In this document: positions 8,339-16,099 of the stretch, piece by piece
Numbering within the stretch: the first letter of the stretch is position 1
Layout: each line of letters opens with the position of its first letter
From: Acidimicrobiales bacterium
Lineage (GTDB): Bacteria; Actinomycetota; Acidimicrobiia; Acidimicrobiales; SZUA-35
NCBI GenBank assembly: GCA_013003535.1
Contig: JABDIY010000092.1
Location: 1 to 64,000 of the forward strand
Reading direction: 5' to 3'
DNA: 64,000 nucleotides
Program-made: the position numbers and the translations under genes
The notes under the pieces: model-generated
Told to the model about the DNA's origin: nothing
Databases searched by the model: none
The model's input: the letters and a program-made list of their open reading frames with translations, nothing else

Positions 8339-9508
8339 GTGACCGAAGCTGACGCGATCAACGCTCCCTCTGGCCCGATGCGTCTTTACGACACCTTCGC
8401 CAAAGCCGTCATCCCATTTGAGCCGGGAAAGATCGTGAAAATCTACACGTGTGGGATCACCCCATACGATGCCACGCACCTGGGTCATGCGGCCACTTAT
8501 CTGACTTACGACGTCCTCCAGCGGCGGCTGCGCGATCTCGGACACGACACCCGCTGCGTACGGAACGTGACCGACGTCGATGACGATCTCCTTCGAAAGA
8601 GTCGTGAACTCGACGTTCACTACTTGGATCTTGCTGCCACAGAGACCGCCCGATTCGACGAGGACATGATTGCGCTCGAGATGCTCCCTTCGTGGAGCGA
8701 GCCCCGCGCCACCTCTGCAATCGCCGATATTCGAGGATTCATTGCGATGGTGCTCGATCGGGGCCACGCCTATGAGGCGAATGGCGCGGTCTACTTCGAT
8801 GTCAGTTCCTATGAACGGTTTGGCGAGCTTTCTGGTTATGACCGTGAAACGATGCTCGAGCTGGCTGCAGAACGAGGCGGGAACCCCAACGACCCCAACA
8901 AGCGGGACCCGCTCGATTTCGTCTTATGGCAGCCGTCGGCTCCGGGTGAGCCCGCGTGGGAGACTTTGTGGGGGCCTGGCCGACCCGGTTGGCACATTGA
9001 GTGTTCGGCGCTGGCGATGCGCGAACTCGACACCACGATCGATCTCCATGGAGGCGGGTCAGATCTGATTTTTCCTCACCACGAGTGCGAGCGGGCGCAA
9101 TCCGAGGCGGCTACTGGCGATCTTTTCGTTCGCCATTGGATGCATCAGGCGATGGTCCGTATGGACGGCGAGAAGATGAGCAAGTCACTCGGAAACCTCG
9201 TGTTCGTCAGCGAACTGCGAAAGGAGTTCGACACTCGCGCTATTCGGCTTGGTGTCCTCTCGCATCACTATCGGACTGAGTGGGAGTGGCACGACCAGCT
9301 GATGCCAGACGCCGAAGCGATGCTGGATCGCTGGTTGGGTTCTACCGGCGGCGCTCCCGGTGAATCGATTCTCAACGAAGTGCGCGCTGCATTGGATGAT
9401 GATCTGGCAACGCCGAGGGCCGTGACGGCAATCGACTCGGCTGCTCGGTCCGGCGTCAACGTCACGGCGGCAGCACTGCTTCTCGGCATCAATCTGGAGG
9501 ACCGCTAG
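8339..9508 (+). CDS. mshC: L-cysteine:1D-myo-inositol 2-amino-2-deoxy-glucopyranoside ligase (mycothiol ligase)
   Basis: A 389-residue class I synthetase-like enzyme. CGITPYDATHLGHAATY (from Cys38) is the hallmark that separates MshC from cysteinyl-tRNA synthetase; it contains the zinc Cys and the HIGH-like HLGH. EKMSKSLGN is the KMSKS loop. MshC joins cysteine to GlcN-inositol, the ATP-dependent step of mycothiol synthesis in the cytoplasm. It is about 25 residues shorter than the M. tuberculosis enzyme, mainly at the C-terminus. GTG 8339 was chosen for the -10 box 8 nt upstream; ATG 8378 is a shorter alternative. Mycothione reductase at 49656 completes the picture. Confidence 0.92.
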   Translation: MTEADAINAPSGPMRLYDTFAKAVIPFEPGKIVKIYTCGITPYDATHLGHAATYLTYDVLQRRLRDLGHDTRCVRNVTDVDDDLLRKSRELDVHYLDLAATETARFDEDMIALEMLPSWSEPRATSAIADIRGFIAMVLDRGHAYEANGAVYFDVSSYERFGELSGYDRETMLELAAERGGNPNDPNKRDPLDFVLWQPSAPGEPAWETLWGPGRPGWHIECSALAMRELDTTIDLHGGGSDLIFPHHECERAQSEAATGDLFVRHWMHQAMVRMDGEKMSKSLGNLVFVSELRKEFDTRAIRLGVLSHHYRTEWEWHDQLMPDAEAMLDRWLGSTGGAPGESILNEVRAALDDDLATPRAVTAIDSAARSGVNVTAAALLLGINLEDR

Positions 9509-9532
9509 TACCTCACCTCTGCCGATCTGGTC

Positions 9533-9538
9533 TAGCCT
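9533..9538 (+). promoter_or_regulatory. -10 box TAGCCT for plsC
   Basis: TAGCCT is followed by a short leader with GAGGGAAG before ATG 9560. Here the hexamer sits too close to the GTG at 9539 for leaderless use, which supports the downstream ATG. Confidence 0.4.
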
Positions 9539-9559
9539 GTGAGGATCGAGGGAAGCGAA

Positions 9560-10351
9560 ATGGCGTCACAAGAATTGGACATGAGCAAGATCGGGCGGGC
9601 CCAGCCAGTGGTCAAGCGCGTACTGCGACCACTCTTCAATTTGCTCTGGGACATCACAGTGGAGGGCGAGGAAAACATTCCCAAAGAGGGCCCTGCGGTG
9701 CTGTGCCCAAACCATATTTCGGTCATCGATTCCTTCATGGTTCCGTCGGTGATCGATCGAGCCATGATGTACGTAGGTAAGGCGGAGTACCTCGACGATT
9801 GGAAGACCAGACGCCTTTTCCCGGCGTTGGGCATGATCCCAATCGATCGTCGTGGCGGCGAACACGCCGCCTCCGCCCTCGAAGCGGCCAAATCTGTTCT
9901 GCAATCCGGCGGGCTCTTCGGTATCTATCCCGAGGGCACCCGAAGCCGTTCCGGAAAGCTCCACAAAGGGCACACCGGCGCCGCCCGCCTGGCGTTGGAG
10001 ACCGGTGCTCCCATCATTCCGGTAGGCCTCATCGGGACACGTGAGATTCAACCCCCCGATCAATCCCTGCCCACGCCGTTTCGCAAAGCCACGATCAAAT
10101 TTGGGACCCCGATCGACACCTCCCGTTACGCCGATCGAATCGGCGATCGCGCTCTCTACCGGGAGATCACCGACGAGCTGATGTTCGAAATTCAAGCGTT
10201 GTGTGGTTTGGAGTACGAAGACACCTATGCCGGAGCCAAGAAAGTCGCGGCTACTGCGGCAACGCCCGCCAAGGATGAGGTCTCTGTTCCCACCATAGAT
10301 CGCCGTAGCAGTACCGACGTGTTGAAGCCCCGTCCGCTCGTCGGCGTCTAG
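9560..10351 (+). CDS. plsC: 1-acyl-sn-glycerol-3-phosphate acyltransferase
   Basis: A 263-residue PlsC-domain protein. NHISVIDS holds the HX4D catalytic pair (His52, Asp57) and PEGTRSRSG is the glycerophosphate-binding block III. It transfers an acyl chain to lysophosphatidic acid at the cytoplasmic membrane face, the second step of phospholipid synthesis. The start at ATG 9560 has GAGGGA 6-7 nt upstream; an in-frame GTG at 9539 would add seven residues. The C-terminal 40 residues are low in conservation signals. It lies between mshC and thrS, all on the plus strand. Confidence 0.9.
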   Translation: MASQELDMSKIGRAQPVVKRVLRPLFNLLWDITVEGEENIPKEGPAVLCPNHISVIDSFMVPSVIDRAMMYVGKAEYLDDWKTRRLFPALGMIPIDRRGGEHAASALEAAKSVLQSGGLFGIYPEGTRSRSGKLHKGHTGAARLALETGAPIIPVGLIGTREIQPPDQSLPTPFRKATIKFGTPIDTSRYADRIGDRALYREITDELMFEIQALCGLEYEDTYAGAKKVAATAATPAKDEVSVPTIDRRSSTDVLKPRPLVGV

Positions 10352-10419
10352 GGCCCATCCAAACTCGCCAACCAGCGACGGCGTCAGGAAATAGGGCATC
10401 CGCCTCCGGTGTCCCGCAA

Positions 10420-10425
10420 TAGACT
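10420..10425 (+). promoter_or_regulatory. -10 box TAGACT for thrS
   Basis: TAGACT ends 8 nt before ATG 10434, with no Shine-Dalgarno sequence between them. A leaderless mRNA is predicted. Confidence 0.5.
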
Positions 10426-10433
10426 GGCCGATC

Positions 10434-12401
10434 ATGCTCGTCAAACTTCCCGATGGCTCCGAACGCGAACTTCCCCACGGAGCAAGCACGGCCGACCTGG
10501 CCGCTGACATCGGGCCCCGGCTGGCGAAAGACGCCCTCATCGCCGTGGTCGACGGTAAAGAAACCGACCTGGCCGCACCTTTGCACGATGGCGCGGCGGT
10601 AGAGATAGTGACCCCGAGCTCAGAGCGCGGGCTCCACACGATCCGGCATTCCACCGCTCACGTACTGGCGCAGGCGGTGCTGAAACTGTGGCCGGGAGCC
10701 ACCTTCGCCATTGGCCCGGCCATCGAGAATGGTTTCTACTACGACTTCGAGCTGCCCGATGGCGCAACGTTCAGCGACGAGGACTTGAGCCGGATCGACA
10801 GCGAGATGCGATCCATCATCAAGGAGCGTCAGCCGTTCGTTCGCACCGAGATGAAGCCCGAAGATGCGTTGAGCCTCATGACTGCGCACCCGTATAAACA
10901 GGCGATCATCCGAACGGTCTCGGGAATGGATGCCGACGCTGCCGACGGCAACGATCTCGCCACCGAAGCCAGCGGGGACGTGATCAGCTTCTATCGAAAC
11001 AGCGACGAATTCGTCGACATGTGTGTAGGGCCACATGTTCCTCACACCGGCCATCTCGGACACTTCGCGCTGCAACGAGTCTCCGGGGCCTACTGGCGGG
11101 GCCGCGAAGATCAACCAATGTTGCAGAGGATTTACGGGACCGCTTGGGATTCCAAACAGGCGCTCAAGGATCACCTTCATCGGCTCGCCGAGGCGGCGAA
11201 AAGAGATCATCGGAAGTTGGCGACCGAGATGGATCTACTCAGCTTTCCCAGTCAGCTGGGCGGTGGGTTGGCCGTGTGGCATCCGAGAGGCGCAATTATT
11301 CGCAAACTGATCGAGGACTACACACGCTCTCGACACCAGGACGGGGGTTATGAGTTTGTCTACACCCCCCACCTCGCCAACGGGAAGCTATTCGAGACCT
11401 CCGGGCATCTCGACTTCTATGCCGAGGGCATGTATCCACCGATGGAGATGGACAACGGCACCTATTACATGAAGCCGATGAACTGCCCGATGCATTGCCT
11501 CATCTTCGATAACGGTCAGAAAAGCTATCGGGAGTTGCCGCTTCGACTCTTCGAGCTTGGCACGGTCTATCGCTACGAGCGAGCCGGGACCCTTCACGGC
11601 TTGCTTCGGATTCGTGGGTTCACTCAGGATGACAGTCACATCTACTGCACCGAAGACCAGCTGCTGGATGAGATCGCCGGCCTTTTGGACTTCGTGCTCA
11701 GCATCCTGCGAGCGTTCGGATTCGACGACTTCACCTTCAACTTGTCCACCAAGGATCCGGAGAAGTTTGTTGGCTCCGACGAGATCTGGATCATGGCGAC
11801 CGATGCTCTGCAGAAGGCGTTGGAATCACACGGGCTCGAGTACGCCATCAAGGAGGGCGATGCAGCCTTCTACGGTCCCAAGATCGACATCGACGTGAAG
11901 GATGCCATCGGCCGGAGCTGGCAGTTGTCCACCATTCAGGCCGACTTCAATCTTCCGGAAAGGTTCGACCTCGAGTACGTAGATCATGATGGCGAACGTC
12001 GTCGCCCGATCATGCTGCATCGTGCGCTCTTGGGAAGTATCGAGCGATTCTTCGGCGTGCTGGTCGAGCACTATGCGGGCAACTTCCCAACATGGTTGGC
12101 GCCGGTGCAAGTACAGGTGTTACCGGTTGCAGATCCGCACAAGGCCTACGCCGAGGAGGTCGTTGCCGCCCTCACGAGTGCCGGGTTCAGGGCCGAGCTG
12201 CTGGCCAGTTCCGACGGGTTGGGTAAGAGGATCCGCAACGCCAAAATCGCCAAAACCCCCCATGTGCTCGTGGTAGGTGACGACGATCTGGCCGCCGGGA
12301 CCGTAGGCGACAACCCTCGCGGGGGAGAGGTGGAGCGGGGTGTACCTCTGACTGCTTTCATTGAACGCCTCACCGCCGAAGCCGTGGTAGCCGGCGAGTG
12401 A
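10434..12401 (+). CDS. thrS: Threonyl-tRNA synthetase
   Basis: A 655-residue class II synthetase with the full domain order: TGS domain (about 1-65), second additional domain with the HxxxH editing signature (HSTAH near residue 70), catalytic core and a C-terminal anticodon-binding domain. MNCPMHC gives the zinc Cys of the core, and motif 2 (YRYERAGTLHGLLRIRGFTQDDSH contains it) and motif 3 (MLHRALLGSIERF) are intact. It charges tRNA-Thr. The same gene precedes the HIT/pgsA/patA/pimA set in M. tuberculosis, and does so here. Confidence 0.97.
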   Translation: MLVKLPDGSERELPHGASTADLAADIGPRLAKDALIAVVDGKETDLAAPLHDGAAVEIVTPSSERGLHTIRHSTAHVLAQAVLKLWPGATFAIGPAIENGFYYDFELPDGATFSDEDLSRIDSEMRSIIKERQPFVRTEMKPEDALSLMTAHPYKQAIIRTVSGMDADAADGNDLATEASGDVISFYRNSDEFVDMCVGPHVPHTGHLGHFALQRVSGAYWRGREDQPMLQRIYGTAWDSKQALKDHLHRLAEAAKRDHRKLATEMDLLSFPSQLGGGLAVWHPRGAIIRKLIEDYTRSRHQDGGYEFVYTPHLANGKLFETSGHLDFYAEGMYPPMEMDNGTYYMKPMNCPMHCLIFDNGQKSYRELPLRLFELGTVYRYERAGTLHGLLRIRGFTQDDSHIYCTEDQLLDEIAGLLDFVLSILRAFGFDDFTFNLSTKDPEKFVGSDEIWIMATDALQKALESHGLEYAIKEGDAAFYGPKIDIDVKDAIGRSWQLSTIQADFNLPERFDLEYVDHDGERRRPIMLHRALLGSIERFFGVLVEHYAGNFPTWLAPVQVQVLPVADPHKAYAEEVVAALTSAGFRAELLASSDGLGKRIRNAKIAKTPHVLVVGDDDLAAGTVGDNPRGGEVERGVPLTAFIERLTAEAVVAGE

Positions 12402-12412
12402 GGCCGCGAAAA

Positions 12413-12601
12413 TCGAGCGGAGCGAGCCGTGAGGCTGCGCAGTGACGGAGCAGCTTGCATGACCAGCGGTGTTGGTCGAGCGGAGCGAGGCGTGAGGCTG
12501 CGGAGGGACGAAGCAGCTTGCATGACCAGCGGTGTTGGTCGAGCGGAGCGAGCCGTGAGGCTGCGCAGGGACGAAGCAGCTCGCATGACCAGCGGTATTG
12601 G
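12413..12601 (+). repeat. 63-bp tandem repeat, three units
   Basis: Three near-identical 63-bp units start at 12413, 12476 and 12539, each beginning TCGAGCGGAGCGAG, and a partial fourth begins at 12602. Differences between units are a few single bases. The unit length is a multiple of three. The array lies directly downstream of the thrS stop and I see no gene in it. Confidence 0.9.
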
Positions 12602-12633
12602 TCGAGCGGAGCGAGCATGAAGCGACCCGTAGT

Positions 12634-12741
12634 GAGGAACGAACGAAGGCGAGCGGAATCAATATGCCAGAGGAACGAACGGAGGCGAGCGGAATCAATA
12701 TGCCAGAGGAACGAACGGAGGCGAGCGGAATCAATATGACA
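12634..12741 (+). repeat. 36-bp tandem repeat, three units
   Basis: Units start at 12634, 12670 and 12706. Each carries AACGAACGGAGGCGAG (AACGAACGAAGG in the first) and ends near AATATG. Because 36 is divisible by three, each unit places an in-frame ATG (12664, 12700, 12736) upstream of the HIT gene, so copy number would change the possible N-terminus without a frameshift. There are no spacers, so this is not a CRISPR array. Confidence 0.9.
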
Positions 12742-13293
12742 GCATGGGAGCGAAATGAAGGAGGGATGCCACGGCTTTTCTCGGGGTGGAGGCTGGCCCA
12801 CGCGCAGGGCCTGGCCGCTGACGGTCAACCTCATGCATACGTGCGTCCTGCCGAGGGTCTCACGCTGTTCGAGACAATCGAGCAAAGCGAGTTGTCGGAT
12901 GAGCAGACCTACGTCTTGTATCGTGGCCCGAATGTGTACGTGGTCCTCAACGTCTACCCGTACACCAGTGGGCACGTGATGGTCATTCCAAATCGGGCGG
13001 TTGCTTCAATCCACGACCTCGATCCAGCTGTCTACACCGAGATGTGGGACACCGTTCTTCTAGCGGCTCAAGCTATCAAGGATGCGTTCATGCCTCATGG
13101 CCTCAATATCGGCGTGAACGAGGGGCTTGCCGGCGGCGGCAGCCAGCCTGACCACCTTCACGTTCACGTGGTCCCTCGGTGGCGGGCCGACACCAATTTC
13201 ATGACCACAACTGCGGAGGTCCGCATCCTGCCCCAGACCCTGAGCCAATCGTGGCAGCGGCTACGCGATCACTGGCCATCGTCAATAGCCTGA
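12736..13293 (+). CDS. HIT-family nucleotide hydrolase/transferase
   Basis: About 185 residues, with the HIT motif HLHVHVVPRW near the C-terminus and the helix-strand context VLNVYPYTSGHVMVIPNR typical of actinomycete HIT proteins such as Rv2613c, which also follows thrS. The family hydrolyses or transfers nucleotidyl groups; the M. tuberculosis homologue is described as an Ap4A phosphorylase. The start is uncertain: ATG 12736 lies at the end of the 36-bp repeats, ATG 12766 follows AAGGAGG by only 1 nt, and repeat-borne ATGs at 12664 and 12700 are also in frame. Homology begins at LFSGWRLAHAQG just after 12766. Confidence 0.88.
   Translation: MTAWERNEGGMPRLFSGWRLAHAQGLAADGQPHAYVRPAEGLTLFETIEQSELSDEQTYVLYRGPNVYVVLNVYPYTSGHVMVIPNRAVASIHDLDPAVYTEMWDTVLLAAQAIKDAFMPHGLNIGVNEGLAGGGSQPDHLHVHVVPRWRADTNFMTTTAEVRILPQTLSQSWQRLRDHWPSSIA
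13286..13291 (+). promoter_or_regulatory. -10 box TAGCCT for the gene at 13298
   Basis: TAGCCT overlaps the last codons of the HIT gene and ends 6 nt before ATG 13298. It predicts an internal leaderless promoter within the operon. Confidence 0.45.
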
Positions 13294-13297
13294 TGGA

Positions 13298-13831
13298 ATG
13301 AACGAGGCGCATGTTTCGGCCGACCAGGCTGAGGAAACTCCCGAGGTCGATGAGCTGCCCGATGATCTGAACGCCACCCGGCAGGATCTCGAGGACTACA
13401 TCTTTCCCAACAACAATCGTCGCCGTATCCCCGGATATCTCTATCTGGCGTCGGCAGTGGTGTTGATCGGGCTGTATGTAGGCTTCGGGGGTGATGGCGT
13501 GCTCGTGAACCGCGGCTACTTGTGGGCGGCCGGGATCGCGGGAATCTTTGGCGTATACAGCCTTCTGAGTGGGTGGAATCTCGCCATCGACGAACGAGAC
13601 GCACTTGTGGTCGCAGCGATCGAGGTGGGGCAACCCATTGGCCCTGCATCAGCTCAACTCAGTTGGCGCGGCCTCTTGAGCCGTCCCGTTTGGAGGATTT
13701 TGTGTTACACCGCAGAGGACCCGCCGCTCACCCGGGCATTGGTGATCGTTGACGGAGTGGACGGGTCAGTGGTGGAACGCATCGTGGAGGACAACCCCGA
13801 AGATTGGGATGAGGTGACGGCAGCACCATGA
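13298..13831 (+). CDS. Conserved two-TM membrane protein of unknown function
   Basis: A 177-residue protein I do not recognise. It has an acidic N-terminus (residues 1-45), two hydrophobic segments (about 47-67 and 72-92) and a soluble C-terminal domain of about 85 residues. It lies between the HIT gene and pgsA, a position that holds no gene in the M. tuberculosis arrangement, and its ATG is 5 nt after the HIT stop. Its stop overlaps the next start (ATGA). The location suggests a link to inositol-lipid or envelope synthesis, but that is only positional. Confidence 0.75.
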   Translation: MNEAHVSADQAEETPEVDELPDDLNATRQDLEDYIFPNNNRRRIPGYLYLASAVVLIGLYVGFGGDGVLVNRGYLWAAGIAGIFGVYSLLSGWNLAIDERDALVVAAIEVGQPIGPASAQLSWRGLLSRPVWRILCYTAEDPPLTRALVIVDGVDGSVVERIVEDNPEDWDEVTAAP

Positions 13832-14343
13832 GCACACCTCCCTATGCTGGCGACCGATACGCCAAACTGGCTCCCCGAGATCTGGTCATAACCCTTCGCT
13901 CACTGGCCCGGCGTGTCAAGGAAACGCTCGGCCCGGTCCGGAGTGACCCGGAGCGGTTCGCACGTCGCAACGAGATCGTGGCCGACGGTGAGTCACTCAC
14001 ATCCCACGTGGCTGCACTCGCCAGACACATGAATCTGCTCGAATCGGAGATTAGCCGGATTACCACGTCAGGCGAGGTGGTAATCAATGGTGCCGCTTTG
14101 TCCTTGGAGCACCCTGCCCCCGCGGTAGACCGCCCCGTCGGCCTTGACGCTGCGGAGTCGTCGCTGGTCACCAGTGCCGAGGCGATCGGCGGGCTTCTGG
14201 ATGGCTGCAGCAGTGAGCAGTGGACCTTTCGGGCACCGGCTACCAACGGTGTGAAAGTTACATTGCTCGATCTGGCGCAGCACGCCGCCCGGATCGGGGC
14301 CGAAGGCCTGCGGAGTACCGCGGCTATCGCCGATCGGCTTTGA
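13828..14343 (+). CDS. Unrecognised helical protein in the PIM operon
   Basis: A 171-residue soluble, mostly helical protein with no motif I can name. The C-terminal segment TLLDLAQHAARIGAEGLR is loosely like the last helices of DinB/maleylpyruvate-isomerase-like four-helix bundles, including a His, but the usual metal triad is not evident. It is coupled to the upstream membrane-protein gene by ATGA and followed after 125 bp by the phosphatidyltransferase gene. Confidence 0.72.
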   Translation: MSTPPYAGDRYAKLAPRDLVITLRSLARRVKETLGPVRSDPERFARRNEIVADGESLTSHVAALARHMNLLESEISRITTSGEVVINGAALSLEHPAPAVDRPVGLDAAESSLVTSAEAIGGLLDGCSSEQWTFRAPATNGVKVTLLDLAQHAARIGAEGLRSTAAIADRL

Positions 14344-14468
14344 CACCGGAGTAGATCGCATCCTGCAGGTAGAAGGAGCCGGAAGTATCGACGGTTCTCG
14401 CCGTTCTGCTAGCTATTGCAAGCAATCGGCCTCGAAGCTCCACTATGTGGGCTACCCTTTCCAGTGTT

Positions 14469-15221
14469 ATGTTTGACGGAAGCTTCCGCGAGAATGTCGA
14501 TAAGGTCACCGGTCCGATAGGGGAATCACTGCACCGCGTTGGTGTTTCGCCCGATGTCATAACGGTGGTCGGTGTATCCATGGCGGGGGCGTGCGCAGTT
14601 GCCATCGCCACCGGGAACTTCTTCACTGCTGCAGTTCTTCTCGCCCTGACCGGGCTGCCCGACGCGTTGGATGGTGCGGTCGCGAAGGCGTCGGGCCGGT
14701 CAGGCCCACGCGGCGCATATTTCGACTCGGTTTCAGACCGCCTTTCCGATGGCCTCTTGTTCGGTGGCGCAGCCTGGTATTTCGCCGGTTCTCCGGAACC
14801 GCAGTTCGCCGGCTTCGACACTCCCCGAATGGCCCTGCTTCCGTTCGCCCTCTATCTCGCGGCTTCCCTGGTCAGTTATCAGCGAGCCAAGGCGGAATCG
14901 CTCGGATTCGACGCCAAAGGCGGATTGATGGAGCGAGCCGAGCGGTTCATCGTGCTGGGCTTCGGACTGGTGTTCTCGCCGTTGTTTACAGCTGTGCTGT
15001 GGTTCATGCTGGCTCTCACTCTCGTAACGGTCGCTACTCGATTTGTCAAGGTTTGGAAGCAGGCGTCGAAAGTGTCGCCGGTTCCACCGCCCCGCCGTTC
15101 TCGACCCGCCAGATCGGCACGGTCGGAACGGCTTCGGGCCCGCCGACCCACGCATTCCGACGGGGCCAGCGATTTTCGAACCAGGGCCCTGGAGCGGATG
15201 GCCGAGTTCCGTCACCGGTAG
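14469..15221 (+). CDS. pgsA: CDP-alcohol phosphatidyltransferase (phosphatidylinositol-phosphate synthase)
   Basis: A 250-residue membrane enzyme with the CDP-alcohol signature DALDGAVAKASGRSG then GAYFDSVSD, giving the four metal-binding aspartates (DxxDG...GxxxDxxxD). The usual Arg after the motif Ala is Lys here. The position before patA and pimA and the family resemblance point to PgsA1, which makes phosphatidylinositol phosphate from CDP-diacylglycerol and inositol phosphate. Roughly 55 basic residues follow the last membrane segment. ATG 14469 matches family N-termini; ATG 14445 would add eight residues. Confidence 0.87.
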   Translation: MFDGSFRENVDKVTGPIGESLHRVGVSPDVITVVGVSMAGACAVAIATGNFFTAAVLLALTGLPDALDGAVAKASGRSGPRGAYFDSVSDRLSDGLLFGGAAWYFAGSPEPQFAGFDTPRMALLPFALYLAASLVSYQRAKAESLGFDAKGGLMERAERFIVLGFGLVFSPLFTAVLWFMLALTLVTVATRFVKVWKQASKVSPVPPPRRSRPARSARSERLRARRPTHSDGASDFRTRALERMAEFRHR

Positions 15222-15232
15222 ATGGCCATTCA

Positions 15233-16099
15233 TTGAGTCCCGTCTCACCGCTGACCCTTCTGAAGGCGGCCTCAGCGGTTGTGCGTACTGTCCCTGTTTC
15301 GGTGGGCGCATTCAGTAGTCGGTGGGCGGGAAAGGTGGCGGCACCGCACTTGTCCGGAACCGAGACGCTCCAGCGAAATCTCGCCCAAACAGGAATCGTG
15401 TCGCCGCGAGCGGCGGCGGTAGCAGGAATCGGGAACTATGCCAGGTATTGGGTGGACATGTTGGCACTACCGACCATCGATCTGGTCGAGTTGGACCGTC
15501 GGTTCAGTTATCTCGATTATCACCACATTCGCGAGGTCCAGCGCGGCGGCCAAACTCCAATAATGGTACTTCCCCACTTGGGTTCGTGGGAGTGGGCGGC
15601 GGCCTGGCTGGGTCGGGTCGCAAATCAACAGGTCACCGCGGTTGTGGAGCGTCTGTCCGATGAAGCAGTATTCGAGTGGTTCGTTTCTACTCGGTCTTCC
15701 TATGGAGTTGATGTTGTTCCGTTGGGGCCTAGTGCGATGACCGAGTTGATGGCCGCCGCCAAGGATCCGAACCGCATCATCTGCCTCCTGACCGATCGAG
15801 ACATCTCGGGAAACGGCGTAGAGGTGGAGTTTTTCGGCAAGCGTTCGTCTTTTCCGGCCGGTCCCGCACTATTGAGCCTGCGATCCGGGAACCCGCTGCT
15901 ACCGGTGGCGATCTATGACGAGGGGCGCACTCGCCGCTGCCAAGTGCTCCCGCCAATCTGGCCTCAACGTCTGGGCCGACTCAGGGATGATCTTCTCACC
16001 ACCACCCAAAAAGTGGCCGAGCAGCTTGAGGTGCTGATAGCGGCTGCCCCAGATCAATGGCACGTGCTTTCGCCGGTCTGGCCGGGCTCCGATGAGTGA
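15233..16099 (+). CDS. patA: Phosphatidylinositol mannoside acyltransferase-like (LpxL/HtrB fold)
   Basis: About 288 residues with LPHLGSWEWAAAWL, the HX4E/D acyltransferase motif of the lauroyl/PatA family, and LTDRDISGNGVEVEFFG as the second conserved block. PatA acylates the mannose of PIM at the inner face of the membrane. Order pgsA-patA-pimA matches M. tuberculosis. The start is inferred: the only sensible codon near the beginning of homology is TTG 15233, 11 bp after the pgsA stop. The open frame runs much further upstream, but that part overlaps pgsA and is not coding. The stop overlaps pimA by 8 nt. Confidence 0.85.
   Translation: MSPVSPLTLLKAASAVVRTVPVSVGAFSSRWAGKVAAPHLSGTETLQRNLAQTGIVSPRAAAVAGIGNYARYWVDMLALPTIDLVELDRRFSYLDYHHIREVQRGGQTPIMVLPHLGSWEWAAAWLGRVANQQVTAVVERLSDEAVFEWFVSTRSSYGVDVVPLGPSAMTELMAAAKDPNRIICLLTDRDISGNGVEVEFFGKRSSFPAGPALLSLRSGNPLLPVAIYDEGRTRRCQVLPPIWPQRLGRLRDDLLTTTQKVAEQLEVLIAAAPDQWHVLSPVWPGSDE

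Noticed and set aside
12634..12741. 36-bp direct repeats as a possible CRISPR array
   Set aside because: The units are contiguous with no unique spacers, there are only three, and no cas gene is nearby.
14591..15232. Long 5' extension of the patA reading frame
   Set aside because: It overlaps pgsA entirely and has shadow-like Arg/Ser-rich composition; acyltransferase homology begins only near 15233.
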